A stretch of DNA of 53,131 nucleotides from an uncultured Verrucomicrobiota bacterium (GTDB lineage Bacteria; Verrucomicrobiota; Verrucomicrobiia; Verrucomicrobiales; Verrucomicrobiaceae): the NCBI GenBank assembly GCA_903838675.1, contig CAILZI010000246.1, positions 1-53,131 of the forward strand, written 5' to 3'. The position numbers and the translations under genes are program-made. Below the pieces are notes generated by a model. The model made no database searches. It was not told the origin of the DNA and saw nothing but the letters and a program-made list of their open reading frames with translations. Shown here one piece after another: positions 49,560 through 53,131 of this stretch; position 1 is the first letter of the stretch; the number at the start of each line of letters is the position of its first letter.

Positions 49560-52500
49560 ACACCTCATCACAGCGCTCTTGCTGCTGGGCGGTGGCAGCC
49601 GTGCTTCCGAGCTGCACTGGCAGAACGGCGAGTGGGTCGGTGGTCACTTCGTGGGAGCAGAAGACGGTCATGTGATCTGGCGCACTCCCATGTTCAGCGA
49701 AGACTTCAAGGTGAGCATGGAGGTACTGAAGCAAGTGAGCCGGTTTAAAACCGATGCTAAAACGGAGGAAGCGTTCAGCATTCGTCTCGCCGATGGCAGC
49801 CGCCTGTATGGCACGGTCACCGGGATGGATGCGAAGACACTGAGCGTGAAATCCGCGCGCTTTGGCAGCATCCAGGTGCTGCGTGACTCTGTCGTGAGTG
49901 TGCAGCGACTGAAAGCCGAAGGAATGCCTTTTCCTGCACTTTCAGGCACCAGCGGCTGGATTGAATCCGGCTCGGAGAGCAGCGCACAAACCAAAGAGAA
50001 GCTCTGGCGCATGGTGCCCGGCGCGGCTTTGCAGCAGGTGGGCTGGAATCACCGCGCCACTCTTCCCGTCGAGGCTCCGGAACTGGTGGAAATGCAGTTT
50101 ACCCTGAGTTCGACCGCCAGACCGGAGTTTAAAATTGAACTCAAGGCACCGGATGATGAGCGCGTGATTGTGGAGACCTGGGCGGATGATGTCGTGCTGC
50201 AAGGCCGCGTGTTTGAAAGCGTACAAAAGCTCAGCGACGACGCACGGCGCATCACGCTGACCTTGTTCTGGAATCGAAAAACCGGCCTGTGTTCCATCTA
50301 TGGCGCAGACGGCAAAAAGCTGGCGCAAACAACCAAGCCGCCTGTGGACAACGCAGAGCCAGCGCCTGAAGCGAAGACCGAAGAAAAAAAACCAGCCGCG
50401 AGAGCCGGTGGCGGCGGTCTTTTTGGTGCACTGCTTGGTGTGGTACAAGGCGCAGTACAGGTCCGGGCCGAAGCTGTGGCAAAGGCACAGTCCCGCGCTG
50501 CTGGCGAAGTTGCAGAAGTCAGCCCCACCGGCTTGACACTGTTAAACAAGGGGCCCGACCTGACTCTGGAGGCGCTGCGCATCCGTGAATGGGATGGCTC
50601 ACTGCCTTCAGACATCACCGATGTGCGGCCGCGCATCGAACTGACAGACGGGCACTATCTTAAAGCGAAAGCCGTGCGCGCCGACGCCACGTCTCTGACC
50701 GTGCGTGCGGTGGATGGCAGGGAGACCAGCCTGCCTTGGGACAAGGTGCTGGCGGTGGAGATGATCGCCGAGGTCTCACCGTTTTTCCAAGCCGCGCAGC
50801 CGCTCACAGAGATGTGGTTCACGGATGGTGAGTGGGTGAACGGCACTCTGCTGCAGGTCCACAATGAAGTGGCCACTTTCAAAACCGCTTTTTCCACCGC
50901 GCCGGTGAATTTCAAAATCACCGCGCTGCATCACCTGGAGTTCAAAGGCTTCGAAACCGCCGCGAAGAAGACCGACCTCGCTAAACTCGACACCCTCACC
51001 ATCAACAAAAACGTACTGCACGGCACACTCGATGCCGGCGGCGAAGCGCAGCCGCGCTGGAAACCGGTCGGAGCTCTCAAGCCTGTCGCCATGGCCAGCA
51101 CGGGCGAAATGGAAATCACCCGTGCGGTGGCAGACCAGCCGGCGGGCATGCGCAGCGAGGCGTTGTTTTATCTTCAGGACGGCGATGTGATCCCCGGCAG
51201 GCTGCGGGCCATTGACGCAAAACAGGTGGATCTGGACTCCGACGTGGCTGCGGTGAAGCAACTTCCCGCCGACAAGCTTCAGGCCATTCAGTTAGGAGGT
51301 GCCACCCTGAATCTCGACGGTTTCGAAGATCCAGGCTGGCAGCGTGTGCGTGGCAATGCTGATCAAGTCCACCGCAACGGCAAGGCGGAGATCGACTTCA
51401 ACACCGGCGGTTCATGGGGGCATCCTGCCTTCATGCAGGTGAATGAAATCAACTTTACCCTCGTCAACAACGGCTTCTCAGCCCTGCGGATGCGCTTGTT
51501 CTGCGACGGCATCAATCCCGCTGCGCCGAGCACGAATCTCCTGTTCGGTCACATGGGCAGCGAAGTCTGCTTCGGACTCGAAGCCACGGATGAACAGATG
51601 GACCGGCAGTTCCGCCTGCGTACGAACGAATCCATGCCCGTCCGCATCGCCATCGCGGAGAACACGATCGAAGTCTTCTTCAATGGCGTCTCCGCGCGCA
51701 AAATTCAGCTCACTCCGAAAATGCGCTCAGGCAACGGCATCATCATCGAGCCGTTCAGTCTGTGGGGAAATGGCGAGCGCCCCGTGAAGATCAATGCCTT
51801 CAGCGCACGCATCGCCCCCGGACGCGTGGCGGTGCCGCTCGTGGATGCGCGGGCCAAGGAGAATGCACTCACCGTCCCGCGCTTCCGCAAAGAAGATCCC
51901 CCGCGGCACGCCCTGCTCGCCGCAAACGGTGATCTGCTGCGCGGCGTGATCGAGGCGGCCACGGCGGAAAATTTTGCCATCAGGTCCGGTTTGGAAACAA
52001 TTCAGGTGCCTCGCAACCGTGTGAAGGCCGCTGTCTGGCTGATCAAGCCTTCAGACGCCGTCAGCGCCGCCTTCGTGGCCCAGGACAAAGAGGCAGCGCC
52101 GGCTGTCATCACGCACTGGCTGCTGCTGAACAACGGCGGACGCCTTGGTTTAAAGGTGGATCGATTCGCCGATGACGCGGTGTTCGGCACCAGCCCGCTC
52201 CTTGGCAGCTGCCGCGTGCCGCTCCCACAGGTTTATGTGATTCGCACCACCTCGCCACCGGACAGCGCCACCATGCTGGCCCTGCGCGAGTGGAAACTGA
52301 AATTCGCCCCCGAACCCGTGCTCCCTGAATCCGGCGGCCAAAGTTCCCCGCTGCTCAATCAGGACGCGAAGCCTTTCAAACTGCCGCTGCTCTCAGGTGA
52401 CGATTTTGATCTGGCCAGCGAGAAAGGCAAAGTCATTGTCCTCGATTTCTGGGCCACGTGGTGCGGCCCCTGCATCAAATCACTGCCGCAGATGATCGAC

Positions 52501-52776
52501 GAAATGTCAGCCTTTGATCCGAAGCAAGTCCGCTTCATCGGCATCAATCAGGCCGAAGACAAAGACACCGTGAAAACCTTCCTCGAAACCCGCGGCTGGA
52601 AGTTCGAAGTCGCTCTCGATGCCAACCAGCGCGTCGGTCAGAACTTCGGAGTCGAGGGCATTCCCCACACCGTCGTCATCGGCCCGGATGGCAAGGTCGC
52701 GTATGTAAAGTCCGGGTATGATCCCGAGGGTGCCAAGGAAGTCGCGGAGATGGTGAAGAAGCTGATGAAGAAGTAA
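49549..52776 (+). CDS. Large secreted beta-repeat protein with C-terminal TlpA-type thioredoxin domain
   Basis: 1075 residues with a signal peptide (ITALLLLGGGSRASEL). About seven beta-rich modules of 45 residues share a DG-x-x-L-x-G-x-V core, for example NGEWVGGHFVG (30), ADGSRLYGTVTG (83), TDGHYLKAKAV (365), TDGEWVNGTLL (425), QDGDVIPGRLR (543), ANGDLLRGVIE (790) and NNGGRLGLKVD (860). Two LamG-like stretches sit between them. The last 135 residues are a TlpA/ResA thioredoxin: VIVLDFWATWCGPCIKSLPQ with the CXXC pair, and GVEGIPHTVVIGPDGK with the cis-Pro. It could reduce disulfides in the periplasm. The ATG overlaps the previous stop by 11 bases and ends the operon. Confidence 0.82.
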   Translation: MNAKHLITALLLLGGGSRASELHWQNGEWVGGHFVGAEDGHVIWRTPMFSEDFKVSMEVLKQVSRFKTDAKTEEAFSIRLADGSRLYGTVTGMDAKTLSVKSARFGSIQVLRDSVVSVQRLKAEGMPFPALSGTSGWIESGSESSAQTKEKLWRMVPGAALQQVGWNHRATLPVEAPELVEMQFTLSSTARPEFKIELKAPDDERVIVETWADDVVLQGRVFESVQKLSDDARRITLTLFWNRKTGLCSIYGADGKKLAQTTKPPVDNAEPAPEAKTEEKKPAARAGGGGLFGALLGVVQGAVQVRAEAVAKAQSRAAGEVAEVSPTGLTLLNKGPDLTLEALRIREWDGSLPSDITDVRPRIELTDGHYLKAKAVRADATSLTVRAVDGRETSLPWDKVLAVEMIAEVSPFFQAAQPLTEMWFTDGEWVNGTLLQVHNEVATFKTAFSTAPVNFKITALHHLEFKGFETAAKKTDLAKLDTLTINKNVLHGTLDAGGEAQPRWKPVGALKPVAMASTGEMEITRAVADQPAGMRSEALFYLQDGDVIPGRLRAIDAKQVDLDSDVAAVKQLPADKLQAIQLGGATLNLDGFEDPGWQRVRGNADQVHRNGKAEIDFNTGGSWGHPAFMQVNEINFTLVNNGFSALRMRLFCDGINPAAPSTNLLFGHMGSEVCFGLEATDEQMDRQFRLRTNESMPVRIAIAENTIEVFFNGVSARKIQLTPKMRSGNGIIIEPFSLWGNGERPVKINAFSARIAPGRVAVPLVDARAKENALTVPRFRKEDPPRHALLAANGDLLRGVIEAATAENFAIRSGLETIQVPRNRVKAAVWLIKPSDAVSAAFVAQDKEAAPAVITHWLLLNNGGRLGLKVDRFADDAVFGTSPLLGSCRVPLPQVYVIRTTSPPDSATMLALREWKLKFAPEPVLPESGGQSSPLLNQDAKPFKLPLLSGDDFDLASEKGKVIVLDFWATWCGPCIKSLPQMIDEMSAFDPKQVRFIGINQAEDKDTVKTFLETRGWKFEVALDANQRVGQNFGVEGIPHTVVIGPDGKVAYVKSGYDPEGAKEVAEMVKKLMKK

Positions 52777-53062
52777 GCTCCTGCGCGGAAAACCTGATGG
52801 CATGCGCACCGGGCCCGTGCTTGCACTGTTGTTCCCCTGGGTTCCGGCCAAGTGACATCGTTTCTCTTCGGCCTGATCTTGAACATCCGCATCGGCATGA
52901 CGGGTGCATGGAACGTGAATGCCGGGTCGAGTACATAAAACAGGCGCGCCCCCCATGAAAAGATCGCGCCTGCGTTGGTTTCAAACTGCCTGAGGCTCTT
53001 CCCGCCGCCGGACGGATGATTGGCGGATCATCCAGGCAGTCGGCGGGGAGGCTCCAAACCGC
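52777..53062. other. Intergenic region with several strong hairpins
   Basis: 286 bases between the thioredoxin-domain gene and a converging gene. CAGGCGCG (52941-52948) pairs with CGCGCCTG (52965-52972). Further on, nested stems involve ACTGCCT with AGGCAGT, GGATGAT with ATCATCC, and CCCGCCG with CGGCGGG between 52985 and 53050. They lie right after the stop of the minus-strand gene and probably serve as a transcription end or mRNA stabiliser; no long T-run is present. No gene is seen. Confidence 0.5.
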
Positions 53063-53131
53063 TTAGAAGTTGATGCGGATGCCCGCCTTGGCGTACTGCA
53101 TGGTCTGATTGCCAAAGTGACCTTCGTAGCC
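53063..53131 (-). CDS. C-terminal end of an outer-membrane beta-barrel protein, partial
   Basis: Only 22 codons and a stop are inside the window. They read an alternating hydrophobic strand ending MQYAKAGIRINF, with a terminal Phe and aromatic/hydrophobic residues at every second position, which is the signal that the outer-membrane insertion machinery recognises. The rest of the gene lies to the right of the window. The barrel type cannot be told. Confidence 0.6.
   Translation of the reverse strand, partial: GYEGHFGNQTMQYAKAGIRINF

Overview
The window is about 53 kb of chromosomal DNA, GC-rich and densely coding, from what looks like a member of the Verrucomicrobiota (probably Verrucomicrobiaceae, Prosthecobacter-like). 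I base this on family content, not on any database match: a DUF1549/DUF1553 planctomycete-verrucomicrobial cytochrome-type protein, a MoxR/DUF58/BatA operon with very large secreted partners, many SGNH, PQQ-propeller and TPR secreted proteins, a group II-like phosphatidylserine decarboxylase, and weak use of Shine-Dalgarno sites. No rRNA, tRNA, CRISPR array or transposase was seen.

Layout. 1-9 kb is housekeeping: the 3' part of secDF, an L,D-transpeptidase lipoprotein, a HAD phosphatase, a divergently transcribed pair of histidinol-phosphatase and dihydropteroate synthase-like genes, an RGG/acidic-tail protein, psd, xerD and ssb. 9-15.7 kb carries secreted proteins: a lone DUF1549/DUF1553 protein, a lipoprotein, a GxDLY-SGNH esterase, a PQQ-type propeller and an N-formylglutamate amidohydrolase-like protein.

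15.7-24.5 kb, on the minus strand, is the most striking part: a tight seven-gene operon reading (5' to 3') PqqD-like protein, ATP-grasp ligase, fold-III PLP decarboxylase, a urea-transporter domain fused to an M23 peptidase, a secreted TPR protein, a PaaK/CapK-like adenylate-forming enzyme, and a second urea-transporter fold split in the middle by TPRs. The parts list (peptide-binding chaperone, carboxylate activation, amide ligation, amino-acid decarboxylation, two channel-type membrane proteins, cell-wall peptidase) fits a pathway that makes or exports an amino-acid-derived product or modifies the envelope. I know of no described system with this set; the function is inference.

24.5-32.7 kb holds an APC permease, secreted proteins of unknown function, a serine hydrolase, an orphan OmpR-type regulator, a voltage-sensor-like membrane protein without a pore, and a helical-repeat protein behind a textbook TTGACA/TATAAT promoter but with no ordinary start codon. 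32.8-34.6 kb has rph and a deacetylase gene separated by a 92-nt hairpin.

34.7-52.8 kb is one long plus-strand MoxR-type operon: MoxR ATPase, DUF58, BatA-like, VWA/GATase-like protein, a DUF4175-like 1114-residue protein, a 783-residue repeat protein, a cyclase-fold protein and a 1075-residue protein ending in a TlpA-type thioredoxin domain. Within it sit intruders: a four-helix-bundle gene bounded by 34-nt terminal inverted repeats, a multi-pass membrane gene of different base composition, and a small membrane gene bracketed by a 25-bp direct repeat of the BatA gene start. The window ends in the last codons of a minus-strand outer-membrane protein gene.
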